Of a stretch of DNA of 64,000 nt, positions 26,957-36,689 are shown in pieces. The stretch comes from an uncultured Microbacterium sp. (GTDB taxonomy: Bacteria > Actinomycetota > Actinomycetes > Actinomycetales > Microbacteriaceae), in NCBI GenBank assembly GCA_913774665.1, contig CAJYHN010000005.1, positions 1-64,000 of the forward strand. Direction: 5' to 3'. Numbering within the stretch: position 1 is the stretch's first letter; each line of letters opens with the position of its first letter. The notes beneath the pieces are model-generated. The model ran no database searches. It was not told where the DNA came from and worked only from the letters and a program-made list of their open reading frames with translations. The position numbers and the translations under genes were made by a program.

Positions 26957-28468
26957 ATGACCCGCACCCCCCTCAAGAACGATCTCGACGGCTACGAGGT
27001 CTGGTTCGTCACCGGCAGCCAGAACCTCTACGGCGAAGAGACGCTGAAGCAGGTCGCCGAGCAGTCGCAGGCTGTCGTCGAGGGCCTGAACGGCCTGCCC
27101 GTGAAGGTCGTCTGGAAGCCCGTGCTGAAGGACTCCGACAGCATCCGGCGCATGGCGCTCGAGATCAACGGCCGCGACGACGTCATCGGCGTCATCGCGT
27201 GGATGCACACCTTCAGCCCCGCGAAGATGTGGATCTCGGGCCTCGACGCCCTCCAGAAGCCGCTCCTGCACCTGCACACGCAGGCCAACGTCGAGCTGCC
27301 GTGGAACGACATCGACTTCGACTTCATGAACCTCAACCAGGCCGCCCACGGCGACCGCGAGTTCGGGTACATCCAGACGCGTCTCGGCGTCTCGCGCAAG
27401 ACGGTCGTCGGTCACGTGTCGAACCCCGCCGTGCGTCAGCAGATCGAGGACTGGGAGCGCGCCGCCGCCGGCTGGACCGCCGCCCGCACCCTCAAGCTCG
27501 CGCGCTTCGGCGACAACATGCGTTTCGTCGCGGTCACCGAGGGCGACAAGACCGAGGCCGAGCTGCGCTTCGGCGTGCAGGTCAACACGTGGGGCGTCAA
27601 TGAGCTGGTCGAGGCCGTGGAAGCGGCATCGGATGCCGACATCGACGCGCTCGTGCAGGAGTACATCGACAGCTACGACGTCGTCGACGAACTGCTCCCC
27701 GGTGGCGCGCGTCACCAGTCGCTGCGCGACGGCGCGGCGATCGAGCTGGGCCTGCGCTCGTTCCTCGAGGAGGGCGGCTTCGGTGCCTTCACCACCTCGT
27801 TCGAGGACCTCGGTGCGCTGAAGCAGTTGCCCGGTCTCGCGGTGCAGCGCCTGATGGCCGAGGGCTACGGCTTCGGCGCCGAGGGCGACTGGAAGACGGC
27901 GATTCTCGTGCGCGTCGCGAACGTCATGGGCGCGGGCCTGCCCGGTGGCGCCTCGCTCATGGAGGACTACACCTACGACCTCGTCCCCGGCTCGGAGCGG
28001 ATCCTCGGCGCGCACATGCTCGAGGTCTCGCCCTCGCTCACCACGAAGAAGCCGCGCCTCGAGATCCACGAGCTCGGCATCGGCGGCAAGGACGACCCGG
28101 TGCGCCTGGTCTTCACCGCCGACGCCGGCCCCGCGCTCGTGGTCGCGATGAGCGACATGCGCGACCGCTTCCGCCTGGTCGCGAACGTCGTCGAGAACGT
28201 CGACGCCCCCGACCTGCCGAAGCTCCCCGTGGGCCGCGCGGTGTGGAAGCCCGCTCCCGACTTCGCGACCTCGGCCGGCTGCTGGCTCGCCGCCGGTGCC
28301 GCCCACCACACCGTCATGACGACGGCCGTGGGCATCGAGGTGTTCCGCGACTTCGCCGAGATCGCCAAGACCGAGCTCGTCGTCATCGACGACGACACCA
28401 CGGTCCGCGGTTTCCAGAGTGAGCTGCGCTGGAACCAGGCGTACTACCGCCTGGCCCAGGGCCTGTAA
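26957..28468 (+). CDS. araA: L-arabinose isomerase
   Basis: 503 residues, the normal AraA length. This manganese-dependent cytoplasmic isomerase interconverts L-arabinose and L-ribulose. Full-length hallmarks are the opening [25 protein letters not shown], the metal-site Glu in [28 protein letters not shown] split around the second ligand, and the C-terminal GGAAHHT-like segment [21 protein letters not shown] precedes the ATG. It ends the ara operon and is followed five bases later by a perfect 12-bp terminator stem. Confidence 0.97.
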   Translation: MTRTPLKNDLDGYEVWFVTGSQNLYGEETLKQVAEQSQAVVEGLNGLPVKVVWKPVLKDSDSIRRMALEINGRDDVIGVIAWMHTFSPAKMWISGLDALQKPLLHLHTQANVELPWNDIDFDFMNLNQAAHGDREFGYIQTRLGVSRKTVVGHVSNPAVRQQIEDWERAAAGWTAARTLKLARFGDNMRFVAVTEGDKTEAELRFGVQVNTWGVNELVEAVEAASDADIDALVQEYIDSYDVVDELLPGGARHQSLRDGAAIELGLRSFLEEGGFGAFTTSFEDLGALKQLPGLAVQRLMAEGYGFGAEGDWKTAILVRVANVMGAGLPGGASLMEDYTYDLVPGSERILGAHMLEVSPSLTTKKPRLEIHELGIGGKDDPVRLVFTADAGPALVVAMSDMRDRFRLVANVVENVDAPDLPKLPVGRAVWKPAPDFATSAGCWLAAGAAHHTVMTTAVGIEVFRDFAEIAKTELVVIDDDTTVRGFQSELRWNQAYYRLAQGL

Positions 28469-28472
28469 GACC

Positions 28473-28507
28473 CGTCGCCCCGGGTGCCGCACTGCCCCGG
28501 GGCGACG
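28473..28507 (+). terminator. Terminator of the ara operon
   Basis: Perfect 12-bp stem CGTCGCCCCGGG (28473-28484) pairing with 28496-28507 around an 11-base loop, starting five bases after the araA stop. It is very GC-rich with no T-run. Confidence 0.8.
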
Positions 28508-28696
28508 CGGCGCGGGCGCCTCCCGTTCGCTCGGGACGCGCCCCGCTCGCCGAGGTGCCCCTTACCGCCTCGATGAGCGGACCGTGCCCCGGATCCGTGG
28601 TGGCGGTGGGCTGCCCTGGATCCGGGGCACTTTCGCGTTGCGGGCTGTGACGGGGACTCGCGCGCGGGGTCCATGGCATCCGGCGTTCGCGACCCG

Positions 28697-28963
28697 TGTC
28701 CCACTTCTGGCGGTGCGTGTCCCAATCGTGGTGGGTCTGCAGGCTCTGGACTGACCATTTTTGGGACATGGATGCCGCTGCGCCGGGGCTGCGCCGGGGC
28801 TGCGCCGGGGCTGCGCCCTGGGCTGCGCCGGGGCTGCGCCCGGCCTGCACCTTGGCAGCGCGACCGCAAGCGTGGCCATGTCCCACTTGTGGCGGTGCGT
28901 GTCCCATTTGTGGTGGGTTAGCAGGCTCTCGACCGACCATTTTTGGGACATGGTTGCCGCTGC
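28697..28963. repeat. Two 85-bp direct repeats with TGTCCCA...TGGGACA ends flanking an 11-bp tandem array
   Basis: Copies at 28697-28781 and 28879-28963 are the same length and differ at about 8 positions. Each contains TGTCCCAC near the left end, a second GTCCCA box inside, and TTTTTGGGACA on the right, so each copy has inverted TGTCCCA/TGGGACA ends. Between them lie six tandem units of CTGCGCCGGGG (28778-28844, one unit 12 bp). This fills the 732-base gap between araA and dgt; 28508-28696 and 28964-29200 show nothing else convincing. Confidence 0.85.
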
Positions 28964-29200
28964 TTCGGCCCGCTCAGCGTGGGGAGAACGACGACAAGGC
29001 GTGGCGCTACGCCGCGTCGTCGCTGCGGGTGCCGGCGGTCACGAGCGACGCCCTCGGCACCCGACGGTCGCAGAATGAAGAGGATGTCCCCCGCCCCGCG
29101 GAGCTCCGGCATCAGACGGTGTCGTCTCGGGGCGGGTTGGCCCGCCCGGGGCACGATCTCTCCTCCCCGAGCCACAGAACGCGCCCGCACCCGGCCGCGC

Positions 29201-30778
29201 CTACAGCCGCTGCCCCAGCGCCCACAGCCGATCCGCGCGACCCGAGATCGCCTCCGACAGCGCGAACGCCTGCGAGTCGGTGAGGGATGCCACGTAATCC
29301 ACGATTCCGCGGGATCGCGCGAGCTTCTCGGCCTCGGCATCCGAGGGGCGACCGTCGGCGGGAAGGGACGCGTACTGCTCGCGGGCCAGGGCGATGAGCT
29401 CGCGCAGCCGCCGCGGGGTGCGGGCGCGGTCGAGGTCGTCGTCGAGCCACTCGCCGAGCGCGCGCACCGACCGGGCCAGGATGCGGCTCATGCCGCGCTG
29501 CTGGATGGCGAGGTCGGGGCGGCTGAGCACGAACCGCTTGTGCACGAACTTCAGCACCTCGACGTGGTGCCACGCCCAGGGGGAGAGGACGACCGGTCCC
29601 GCGCGCGGGGTGTCGAGGGGGCGGAGGTTCGCCGACTCCTGGAACCGGCGGATCCAGCGATCGGTGAAGGCGGCGAGACGACGCTCCGCCGTCAGCGACC
29701 CGTCGAACGGGCGCGCCAGCAGGTCGGTCACCATCTCGGCATCCACGTCGCTGACGGCGGCGAGGAAGGCTTCGTCGTCGGCGATCCACGGATCGTCGCG
29801 GCGCATCTTGCGGCGCAGACGCTCGAGGCCGGCTCCGGGCATGAGCTCGGCTCGGACCTCGGCGTCATCGCGATCGCGCCAGTCGAGGACGTCGTCCAGC
29901 CAGCCGCGGAACTCCGCGGCGATCGGGGCGTGGTCGAGGATCCCCGCGCGGTAGAAGTCGTCCACGTCGTGCACCGAGTAGGCGATGTCGTCGGCGAGGT
30001 CCATCACGGCGCCTTCGACGCTCTGGCGGAGGGGCTCGGCATCCACCCCCTGCCGGGCTTCGACGAGATCGGCGAGGTCGAGGTCGTAGGCCGAGTACTT
30101 GTGCACGCGGTACGCGCCGTCGGGGGAGCGGCGGATGCCACGGGGCGGGCCGATCCGTTCGACGTCGGCGGCGTCGACAGACGGTGCCCACGGGTATTTC
30201 GCCGAGGCCGCACGGACGGCCGCGGTGAGGTTGAGCCCGCGCGGGGCGTTCTCGACCACGTCGAGGGCGGTGAGGATGCGGTACGTCTGGGCGTTGCCCT
30301 CGAAGCCGTCGGGGAGGCCGAGTTCTTCGCGCGCGAGACGGTCGAGGGTGGACTCGCCGAGGTGTCCGAAGGGCGGGTGGCCGAGGTCGTGCGCGTAGGC
30401 CGCCGCCTCGACGACGGTGGCGTTGCAGACGTCGCCCTCGCCGGCCTGGCGGGAGCGCGTGTTCAGCTGCAGGGCGACGACGCGGGCGATCGCGCTGACC
30501 TTGAGCGTGTGGGTGAGGCGATTGTGCACGGGGGCCCCGCCGATCGAGGGCGACACGACCTGCGTCACGGCGGAGAGGCGTGAGAAGTACGGCGAGAACT
30601 GGATGCGTTCCAGATCGATCGACCACGGGTCGGTGCGGGCATCGTCTCCGTCGGGGTAGACGCGCGAGGCGAGGTTGCCGACGGCGCGATGCTGATGCGG
30701 CCCCGCGTCGGGCCCACCGGACGCGGGGTGCGCGAGCGCAGCGGCATCGGGGGGCGTGGTCTCGTCGTGCAGCGTCAT
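29201..30778 (-). CDS. dgt: Deoxyguanosinetriphosphate triphosphohydrolase
   Basis: 525-residue HD-domain dNTP triphosphohydrolase that converts dGTP to deoxyguanosine and tripolyphosphate, helping to balance dNTP pools. The metal-binding set is visible: His in NRLTHTLKVS, His-Asp in AYAHDLGHPPFGH and Asp in MDLADDIAYSVHD. The N-terminal RIQFSPYFSRLSAVTQV segment matches the conserved helix of this family. The length is about 100 residues above the minimal actinobacterial form, owing to an N-terminal low-complexity stretch and loops. GAGAGGACC precedes the ATG. It is monocistronic, pointing towards the repeat-filled gap. Confidence 0.93.
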   Translation of the reverse strand: MTLHDETTPPDAAALAHPASGGPDAGPHQHRAVGNLASRVYPDGDDARTDPWSIDLERIQFSPYFSRLSAVTQVVSPSIGGAPVHNRLTHTLKVSAIARVVALQLNTRSRQAGEGDVCNATVVEAAAYAHDLGHPPFGHLGESTLDRLAREELGLPDGFEGNAQTYRILTALDVVENAPRGLNLTAAVRAASAKYPWAPSVDAADVERIGPPRGIRRSPDGAYRVHKYSAYDLDLADLVEARQGVDAEPLRQSVEGAVMDLADDIAYSVHDVDDFYRAGILDHAPIAAEFRGWLDDVLDWRDRDDAEVRAELMPGAGLERLRRKMRRDDPWIADDEAFLAAVSDVDAEMVTDLLARPFDGSLTAERRLAAFTDRWIRRFQESANLRPLDTPRAGPVVLSPWAWHHVEVLKFVHKRFVLSRPDLAIQQRGMSRILARSVRALGEWLDDDLDRARTPRRLRELIALAREQYASLPADGRPSDAEAEKLARSRGIVDYVASLTDSQAFALSEAISGRADRLWALGQRL

Positions 30779-30892
30779 CCGGTCCTCTCGCGGCGTCGAT
30801 GGCGTGGGTCCACGCTAACGCGGATGGGGCGCGCGTTCGCCGCGCGCCCGCCGGTCTTCGCGGGTCGCGCTCGCGGACGGGCCGCGCGCACG

Positions 30893-30951
30893 TCGAAGCT
30901 CCGAAACGCGCGGGCGCCCGCGCGAGCCGTCCGGATGTCCTGGACACTCGG
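30893..30951. repeat. Degenerate intergenic hairpin element, possible copy 3
   Basis: The right portion (30930-30951) matches 18 of 22 positions of the right arm of the hairpin at 37742-37800, while the left arm is poorly kept. It lies in the 198-base gap between dgt and the GH3 gene. Weak support; listed because the same core occurs at 10611 and 37742. Confidence 0.3.
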
Positions 30952-30976
30952 AGGGGCTTCGGCCCCCGTGCGGCAC

Positions 30977-33322
30977 CTACCGCGAAGGCGCTCGCCGCAC
31001 CTCCACGTCGACCACGCGGGCGTCGTCGCCCGACAGCTCGTAGGTCGCGCCCGTGAGGTGCACGACGACGGTTTCGTCGACCTCGGCGCAAGACGGTCCC
31101 AGTCGCAGCTCCACCTCGCCGGGTTCGACCACCCGGCGCATCGCGCGATCGCTGTACGCGAGGCGCGAGGCCGGCACGGTGAAGCGCACGTCGGCGCTTT
31201 CTCCCGGGTCGAGCTCGACCCGCGCGTAGGCCACCAGCTGCGCGACGGGGCGCGTGACGCTCGCCACCGCCCGGTGCGCGTACACCTGCACGACGTCCGC
31301 GCCGCGCACGGCTCCGGTGTTCGTCACGCGGGCCCCCACGGTGAACGCGTCGCCCGCGCGGACGTCGGCGGTTCCGGATGCCGCGGCCCCCGCCCCCGAC
31401 GACACCCCGTCCACCGTCAACCCCGTGCGCTCGAACGAGGTGTACGACAACCCGAAGCCGAACGGCCGCACGGGTGTCGGGTCGGTGCTCGTGACCCCCG
31501 AGGGGCCGCCGAGCAGGGGGTGCAGGTACGAGTACGGCTGGGCCCCGGCGGACCGGGGGAGCGAGACGGGCAGGCGCCCCGAGGGGGTGGCATCCCCCGC
31601 CAGCAGAGCGGCCAGCGCGGGCGCCCCCTCTTCGCCGGGGAAGAACGCCTGCAGCACCGCGGCGGGACCTCCCGCGGTGTCGAGCGCCCAGTCGAGCGCG
31701 TAGGGCCGTCCGGTCAGCAGCACCAGCACGACGGGTGTCCCGGTCGCGACGATCGCCTCGACGAGCTGACGCTGCACACCGGGCAGGTCGAGCGAGTCGG
31801 CGTCGTTGCCCTCGCCGACGGTGCCGCGACCGAACAGACCGGCGCGGTCGCCGACGACGACGATCGCGACCTCGGCGTCGCGGGCGAGGGTGGCCGCGGC
31901 ATCCAGGCCCGAGAGGTCGGTGCCCTCGACCGCGCATCCCTCGGCGTAGGCAACTTCGCCGAAGCGAGCGGCCAGGGCGTCCCGCACGGTGGGCAGCGCG
32001 AAGCCGAGCGGGAAGCCGGGGTGGTGCGCGAGCACATGGTTGGCGAACGAATAGCAGCCCATGAGCGCTTCGGCGCTGTCGGCGTTCGGGCCGATCACCG
32101 CGATCCGCCCGGGCTCCCGCAGCGGCAGCACGCCGTCGTTGCGCAGCAGCACCGCGCTCTCGAGTGCGAGTCGGTACGCCAGTGCGCGATGCCCGGCGTC
32201 GTCGAGGTCGACCGTGGTCGGGGCCGCCGAGAAGTCGGCATCCAGCAGCCCGAGGTCCTCCTTCTCGGCGAGCACGCGCGCGACCGCGCGGTCGACGACG
32301 GCTTCGGGCAGAACCCCGGATGCCACCCGCTCGGCCAGGTGCGGGTAGGCGTCGGGCCCCGGGAGCTCGACGTCGATCCCGGCTTCGAGGGCGAGCTGTG
32401 CGGCCTCGCCGCGGTCGCCGGCGACCCCGTGCATCGAGCGCAGGAACTCCACGGCGAAGTAGTCGGAGACGACCGTGCCGTCGAAGCCCCACCGGCGGCG
32501 GAGGAGGTCGGTCAGCAGCTCGGGGTTCGATGCGACGGGCACCCCGTCGATCTCGGTGTAGGAGTTCATCACGCTGCGCACCCCGCCGTCGCGCACGGCC
32601 ATTTCGAACGGGGGCAGGAAGACGTCCTGCAGCTCGCGCTGTCCGGCCGAGACGGGCGCGTGGTTACGGCCGGCTCGCGAGGCGGAGTACCCGACGAAGT
32701 GCTTGAGCGTCGCGTGGACGCCGGCGTCCTGGAGCCCGCGGACATACGCCGTGCCGATCGTGCCGACCACGTACGGATCCTCGGCGATGCACTCGTCGAC
32801 GCGCCCCCACCGCGCGTCGCGCACGACGTCGAGCACCGGCGCGAGCCCCTGGTGCACACCGACCTCGCGCATGGAGCGACCGATGGCGGATGCCATGAGC
32901 TCGACGGCATCCGGATCGAACGACGCGCCCCAGGCCAGGGGCGTGGGGAAGGTCGCGGCCTTCCACGCCGCGAAGCCGGTGAGGCACTCCTCGTGCACGA
33001 GCGCGGGGATGCCGAGGCGCGTCTCGGTCTGCAGGCGGCGCTGTTCGCCCCACAGCCACTGGGCGCGCTCGATCGGGTCGACCGGCCGTGTGCCGTAGAC
33101 GCGGGTCAGGTGGCCGAGCCCGTGCACCGTGGCGTCGGCGTAGGCGGTGGTGGTGACCTTCTCGCCTGAGAGGGGGGCGACGACCTCATCGCCCTGGTCG
33201 ACCCAGTAGCCGACCAGCTGCGCGAGCTTCTCGTCGAGGGTCATCTCGGCCACGAGGGCCCGGACGCGCGGCGAGACGCCGGCCTCGAGGGCAGCACCGA
33301 CGTCGGTGTGATGGATGGTCAT
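30977..33322 (-). CDS. Glycoside hydrolase family 3 beta-glucosidase/beta-xylosidase
   Basis: 781-residue GH3 enzyme with the standard three parts: an N-terminal TIM barrel, an alpha/beta sandwich domain, and a C-terminal fibronectin-III-like domain (from about 650, with PFGFGLSYTSFE preceding it). The catalytic nucleophile is Asp287 in VVSDYF. The substrate Lys-His (LKHFVGYS, about 207-213) and the RxxRN segment are intact. No signal peptide is present, so it acts in the cytoplasm on imported oligosaccharides. It is the last gene of the CUT1 transporter operon, starting seven bases after the permease stop. Whether it removes glucose or xylose is not clear; the pentose-rich context makes xylo-oligosaccharides attractive. 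Confidence 0.92.
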   Translation of the reverse strand: MTIHHTDVGAALEAGVSPRVRALVAEMTLDEKLAQLVGYWVDQGDEVVAPLSGEKVTTTAYADATVHGLGHLTRVYGTRPVDPIERAQWLWGEQRRLQTETRLGIPALVHEECLTGFAAWKAATFPTPLAWGASFDPDAVELMASAIGRSMREVGVHQGLAPVLDVVRDARWGRVDECIAEDPYVVGTIGTAYVRGLQDAGVHATLKHFVGYSASRAGRNHAPVSAGQRELQDVFLPPFEMAVRDGGVRSVMNSYTEIDGVPVASNPELLTDLLRRRWGFDGTVVSDYFAVEFLRSMHGVAGDRGEAAQLALEAGIDVELPGPDAYPHLAERVASGVLPEAVVDRAVARVLAEKEDLGLLDADFSAAPTTVDLDDAGHRALAYRLALESAVLLRNDGVLPLREPGRIAVIGPNADSAEALMGCYSFANHVLAHHPGFPLGFALPTVRDALAARFGEVAYAEGCAVEGTDLSGLDAAATLARDAEVAIVVVGDRAGLFGRGTVGEGNDADSLDLPGVQRQLVEAIVATGTPVVLVLLTGRPYALDWALDTAGGPAAVLQAFFPGEEGAPALAALLAGDATPSGRLPVSLPRSAGAQPYSYLHPLLGGPSGVTSTDPTPVRPFGFGLSYTSFERTGLTVDGVSSGAGAAASGTADVRAGDAFTVGARVTNTGAVRGADVVQVYAHRAVASVTRPVAQLVAYARVELDPGESADVRFTVPASRLAYSDRAMRRVVEPGEVELRLGPSCAEVDETVVVHLTGATYELSGDDARVVDVEVRRAPSR

Positions 33323-33329
33323 GATCGGG

Positions 33330-34205
33330 TCAGCCCTTCACGGCGCCGGTGAGGCCGCCGACGATCCGACGCTCGAACACGCTGAAGAACAGCAGAGCGG
33401 GGATCATCGACAGCGAGGTGAATGCGAGCACGCGCGCGGTGTCGACGGAGTACTGCGAGGCGAACGCCTGGGTGCCGAGCGGCAGCGTGAAGGCGGCTTC
33501 GTTGTTGAGGATGAACAGAGGGAGCATGTACGAGTTCCAGCTGTTGACGAAGGCCAGGATGCCGACGGTCACGACCGCGGGGACGGCGAGCGGCAGCACC
33601 ATGCGCCAGAAGAACCCCAGGCGACCGAGGCCGTCTATCGAAGAGGCCTCCTGCAGCTCGTTCGGGATCGCGGCGAGGAACGGCGACAGGATGATGATCG
33701 TCAGCGGCAGGGCGAACGCGATCTGCGGCACGATGACGCCCGCGAGGGAGTTCATCAGACCGAGGTTTCGGACCAGGATGTACAGGGGCGTGATGGCCAC
33801 CGTCATCGGGAACATCAGCCCCGCCGTGAACAGCGCGAACACCGCACCGCGGCCCCGGAAGCGGTAGCGCGCCAGGGCGTACGCGGCCATGAGGCCGAGG
33901 GCGACGACGAAGACCGTGGTGGCGATCGCCGCGATCGCGGAGTTGCCCACCTGGCCCCAGAAGATCGGGCTGCCGAGCACATCGGCGTAGTTCTGCCAGT
34001 TCCAGGTGGTCGGAAACCCCGCCGGGTCGACGGTGATCTCGGCATTCGAGCGGAACCCGCCGAGGATGATGTAGACCACGGGGGCCAGCATCATGCCGAT
34101 CAGCAGCAGGGCGACGAAGCCGACGAGCACCGAGCGGGAGCGCTTCGCCCCGGCGGGACGCCGACGGGGCGCTCGGGGGGTGACGAGCGTGGCGGTGGCG
34201 GTCAT
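33330..34205 (-). CDS. CUT1 carbohydrate ABC permease (MalG-like)
   Basis: 291-residue inner-membrane permease with six predicted helices and a hydrophilic Arg/Pro-rich N-terminus. The EAA loop, which contacts the ATPase, reads EASSIDGLGRLGFFWRMVLP (about residues 204-223). No ATPase gene is nearby, as is usual for actinobacterial CUT1 systems that share an MsiK-type ATPase encoded elsewhere. The ATG at 34205 overlaps the stop of the partner permease by four bases. It transports the oligosaccharide probably cleaved by the downstream GH3 enzyme. Confidence 0.93.
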   Translation of the reverse strand: MTATATLVTPRAPRRRPAGAKRSRSVLVGFVALLLIGMMLAPVVYIILGGFRSNAEITVDPAGFPTTWNWQNYADVLGSPIFWGQVGNSAIAAIATTVFVVALGLMAAYALARYRFRGRGAVFALFTAGLMFPMTVAITPLYILVRNLGLMNSLAGVIVPQIAFALPLTIIILSPFLAAIPNELQEASSIDGLGRLGFFWRMVLPLAVPAVVTVGILAFVNSWNSYMLPLFILNNEAAFTLPLGTQAFASQYSVDTARVLAFTSLSMIPALLFFSVFERRIVGGLTGAVKG

Positions 34206-35215
34206 TTCGAGCCTCCGGTCAGGGCGCCGGCCGTGTCGCGGCGCAGCACGAAGCGCTGGTAGACGAGGGCGACGGCGAGCGAGATGAGGAACATGACCAC
34301 GGCGACGGCGCTGCCGTAGCCGAAGCTGCCCGCGTTGCGGCCGTTGGCGACCATGTAGGTGGCCATGGTCGAGGTGCCGGCGGTCGACGCGACGTACTGG
34401 CCCCAGATGATCCAGACGAGGTCGAACAACTGCAGCGAGCCGATGATCGACAGGAACGCCCAGATGCGGATCGTCGGACCCATCAGCGGCAGCACGATGT
34501 GGCGCTGGATCTGCCAGTACGAGGCGCCGTCGATCGCGGCGGCCTCGCTCAGCTCTTCGGGGATGCCCTGAAGCCCGGCGAGGAAGAGGATGACCGCGAA
34601 GCCGATGTACTTCCACGTGATGATGACGAGCAGGGTCCAGATCGCCAGCGCCGGGTCGGAGATCCAGTCGGCGCGAAGGGTGCCCAGGCCGATCTTCTCG
34701 AGCGCGCCGTTGAGGGCACCGCCCGACTGCAGCATGAGGCCCCAGCCGAGGCCGACGACGACCTCCGAGATGACGTAGGGCACGAAGATGAGCACGCGGA
34801 TGAGCGACTGCGCCCGCATCTTGCGATTGAGCAGCAGCGCGAGGCCGAGGGCCAGCGGCCCCTGGAGCGCGAGGGAGCCGACGACGATGAACGCGTTGTG
34901 ACCGAGGGCCTCGTGGAAGGCCGGGTCGGTGAGGATCGTGACGTAGTTGCGGATGCCGACGAAGTCGGTGGGGGTGCCGAAGCCCGACCACTTGTAGAAG
35001 CCGTAGTAGGCGGCCAGTGCGACGGGGAGGATGACGAACGACACGAACACCACCAGGGCGGGGCCCAGGAGGATCGCGAGTTCGCCGCGGATGCGCCAGC
35101 TCTCGAGCCGCCGCCGCGCGGGCGGCCGCCCGGCCGAGGGGGTGCGCGGGGCACCCTCCCCGGCCGGGCGGCGAGACCCGGCGTCGGTCGCCGAAGCGGC
35201 GAGTTGCGTCGTCAT
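34202..35215 (-). CDS. CUT1 carbohydrate ABC permease (MalF-like)
   Basis: 337-residue permease. A roughly 45-residue Arg/Pro/Ala-rich cytoplasmic tail is followed by six helices. The EAA loop EAAAIDGASYWQIQRHIVLP precedes the fifth helix. The ATG at 35215 is 11 bases from the stop of the binding-protein gene, and longer upstream frames run into that gene. It forms the heterodimeric channel with the MalG-like protein at 33330-34205. Confidence 0.92.
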   Translation of the reverse strand: MTTQLAASATDAGSRRPAGEGAPRTPSAGRPPARRRLESWRIRGELAILLGPALVVFVSFVILPVALAAYYGFYKWSGFGTPTDFVGIRNYVTILTDPAFHEALGHNAFIVVGSLALQGPLALGLALLLNRKMRAQSLIRVLIFVPYVISEVVVGLGWGLMLQSGGALNGALEKIGLGTLRADWISDPALAIWTLLVIITWKYIGFAVILFLAGLQGIPEELSEAAAIDGASYWQIQRHIVLPLMGPTIRIWAFLSIIGSLQLFDLVWIIWGQYVASTAGTSTMATYMVANGRNAGSFGYGSAVAVVMFLISLAVALVYQRFVLRRDTAGALTGGSK

Positions 35216-35226
35216 GAGCGGTGTCC

Positions 35227-36513
35227 TCAGCGGGAGGCGGCGGCGTTGACGGCGTCGACGATGCCCTGCGGCGAACCCTTGCCGGCGAACAGGTCGACGA
35301 CCGCGACGTTGAGCGCGTTGCCGACGTTCTGGCCGTAGAGGGTGTCGAGCCACACCGAGACGTAGGGCGCCTGCGAGTAGGCCTCGAGCACCGACTTCAG
35401 CGCGGGGGTGGTCACGGCATCCGTCGCTTCAGACGAGGCGGGCAGGGTCTGGAAGGCCTTCGCATAGGCCTCCTGGTTCTGCTTGTTCACGAGGAAGTTC
35501 AAGAAGTCGGTGCACTGCGCGGGAGCGTTGACCCAGCACGAGTAGCCGTCGACGCCGCCCATCATGGCGCCGGGCTCGCCGTCGCCGCCCGAGACCTCGG
35601 GGAAGGGGAACCAGCCGAGGTCGGCCAGGGGCTGCTCGTCGGGGGTCAGCGAGGCGATCACGCCGGGATCCCACGCGCCCATCAGCTCCATGGCGGCCTG
35701 GTGATTGGCCAGCAGACCCGCCGACGAACCGGCGCCCTGCTGGGCGGCGGTGGTGAGGAAGCCGTCGTTGAAGGGCTGGGTGGCGAGGAACGACTGCAGG
35801 TCTTCGCCGGCCTTGAGCCAGCAGGGATCGTCGAAGCTGCGGCTGGCGGCGGCGGAGTCGAGCACGTCCTTCGAGCAGGCGCGCAGTGCGAAGTTGTAGT
35901 ACCAGTGGGCGGCGGGCCAGGCGTCCTTCGCGCCGACGGCGATCGGGGCGGCGCCGGTCGCCTTGATCTTGGCGTTGGCCGCCTCGAGCTCGTCGATGGT
36001 CTTCGGCGCCGCGGTGACGCCGGCGGCGGTGAGCAGGTCCTGGGAGGTGAAGATGCCGGAGGGGAGCACGGCGACGGGCATGCCGTAGTTCTTGCCGTCG
36101 ATCTCGAACGCCGACAGCGACGAGCCCAGCGCGGTCTTGGCGTCGGCCGAGATCTTGTCGGTGAGGTCCATCGCCTGGCCGGCGGTGACGATGTCGGCGA
36201 GCTTTCCGCCGCCGCGCGCCATGAACAGGTCGGGGGCGTCGCCGGAGTTGAGGGCGGTCTGGAGCTTGCCGTCCATCTCTTCGTTCTGCACAGCCTGGAT
36301 CTCGATGGTCACGCCGGGGTTGGCCGCTTCGAACGCGGCGGCGGTGTCTTCCCAGTACTTCTTGCCGTCGCCCGTGGTGGAGTTGTGCCAGAGGGTCAGC
36401 GTGACGCTGCCGTCGGCGTTCTGCCCGCTGCCGCCGCCCGCGGCGCAACCGCCGAGCGCGAGCGTGCCGGCGACGGCGAGGGCCGCTCCGGCGAGGATCT
36501 TGCGCGTGTTCAT
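35227..36513 (-). CDS. CUT1 extracellular solute-binding lipoprotein (family 1)
   Basis: 428-residue oligosaccharide-binding protein. Lipobox LALGGC at about residues 18-23 anchors it. The first mature strand is VTLTLWHNSTTGDGKKYW, typical of family 1 binding proteins, and the loop DGVDGYSCWVNAP-like region (GGVDGYSCWV) carries aromatic residues suited to stacking on sugar rings. It is the first gene of an operon with two permeases and the GH3 enzyme, and divergent from the LacI regulator at 36690. A palindrome at 36652-36665 is in the shared promoter region. Confidence 0.93.
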   Translation of the reverse strand: MNTRKILAGAALAVAGTLALGGCAAGGGSGQNADGSVTLTLWHNSTTGDGKKYWEDTAAAFEAANPGVTIEIQAVQNEEMDGKLQTALNSGDAPDLFMARGGGKLADIVTAGQAMDLTDKISADAKTALGSSLSAFEIDGKNYGMPVAVLPSGIFTSQDLLTAAGVTAAPKTIDELEAANAKIKATGAAPIAVGAKDAWPAAHWYYNFALRACSKDVLDSAAASRSFDDPCWLKAGEDLQSFLATQPFNDGFLTTAAQQGAGSSAGLLANHQAAMELMGAWDPGVIASLTPDEQPLADLGWFPFPEVSGGDGEPGAMMGGVDGYSCWVNAPAQCTDFLNFLVNKQNQEAYAKAFQTLPASSEATDAVTTPALKSVLEAYSQAPYVSVWLDTLYGQNVGNALNVAVVDLFAGKGSPQGIVDAVNAAASR

Positions 36514-36651
36514 GTGATGCCCGTTTCTCTTCGTCGAGGTGCGCCGTGGGGCGCGTCGGTGTGTGCGGCTGCTCTGCCGTTCGTGCGCTTCTCGGGGTCT
36601 GCTGCCCCCGAGGTGTCAGCAGTGTCGCCCGGGGGCGGAGGGGTCGTCAAA

Positions 36652-36681
36652 CGTTTTCGAAAATGATTTCCACGCTAGGGT
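36652..36681. promoter_or_regulatory. LacI-type operator and promoter between binding-protein gene and LacI regulator
   Basis: CGTTTTCGAAAATG (36652-36665) contains the perfect palindrome TTTTCGAAAA (36654-36663). A TAGGGT -10 (36676-36681) lies eight bases before the regulator ATG, implying leaderless transcription. The operator is close enough to both starts to repress the divergent genes together. Confidence 0.6.
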
Positions 36682-36689
36682 CGGATGCC

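Noticed and set aside
28562-28951. Minus-strand frames starting in the 85-bp repeats (Trp-rich QKWSV...KWDTHR peptides)
   Set aside because: Both copies encode the peptide only because the DNA is repeated; continuation is low-complexity Arg/Ala/Pro, with no ribosome-binding site or family.
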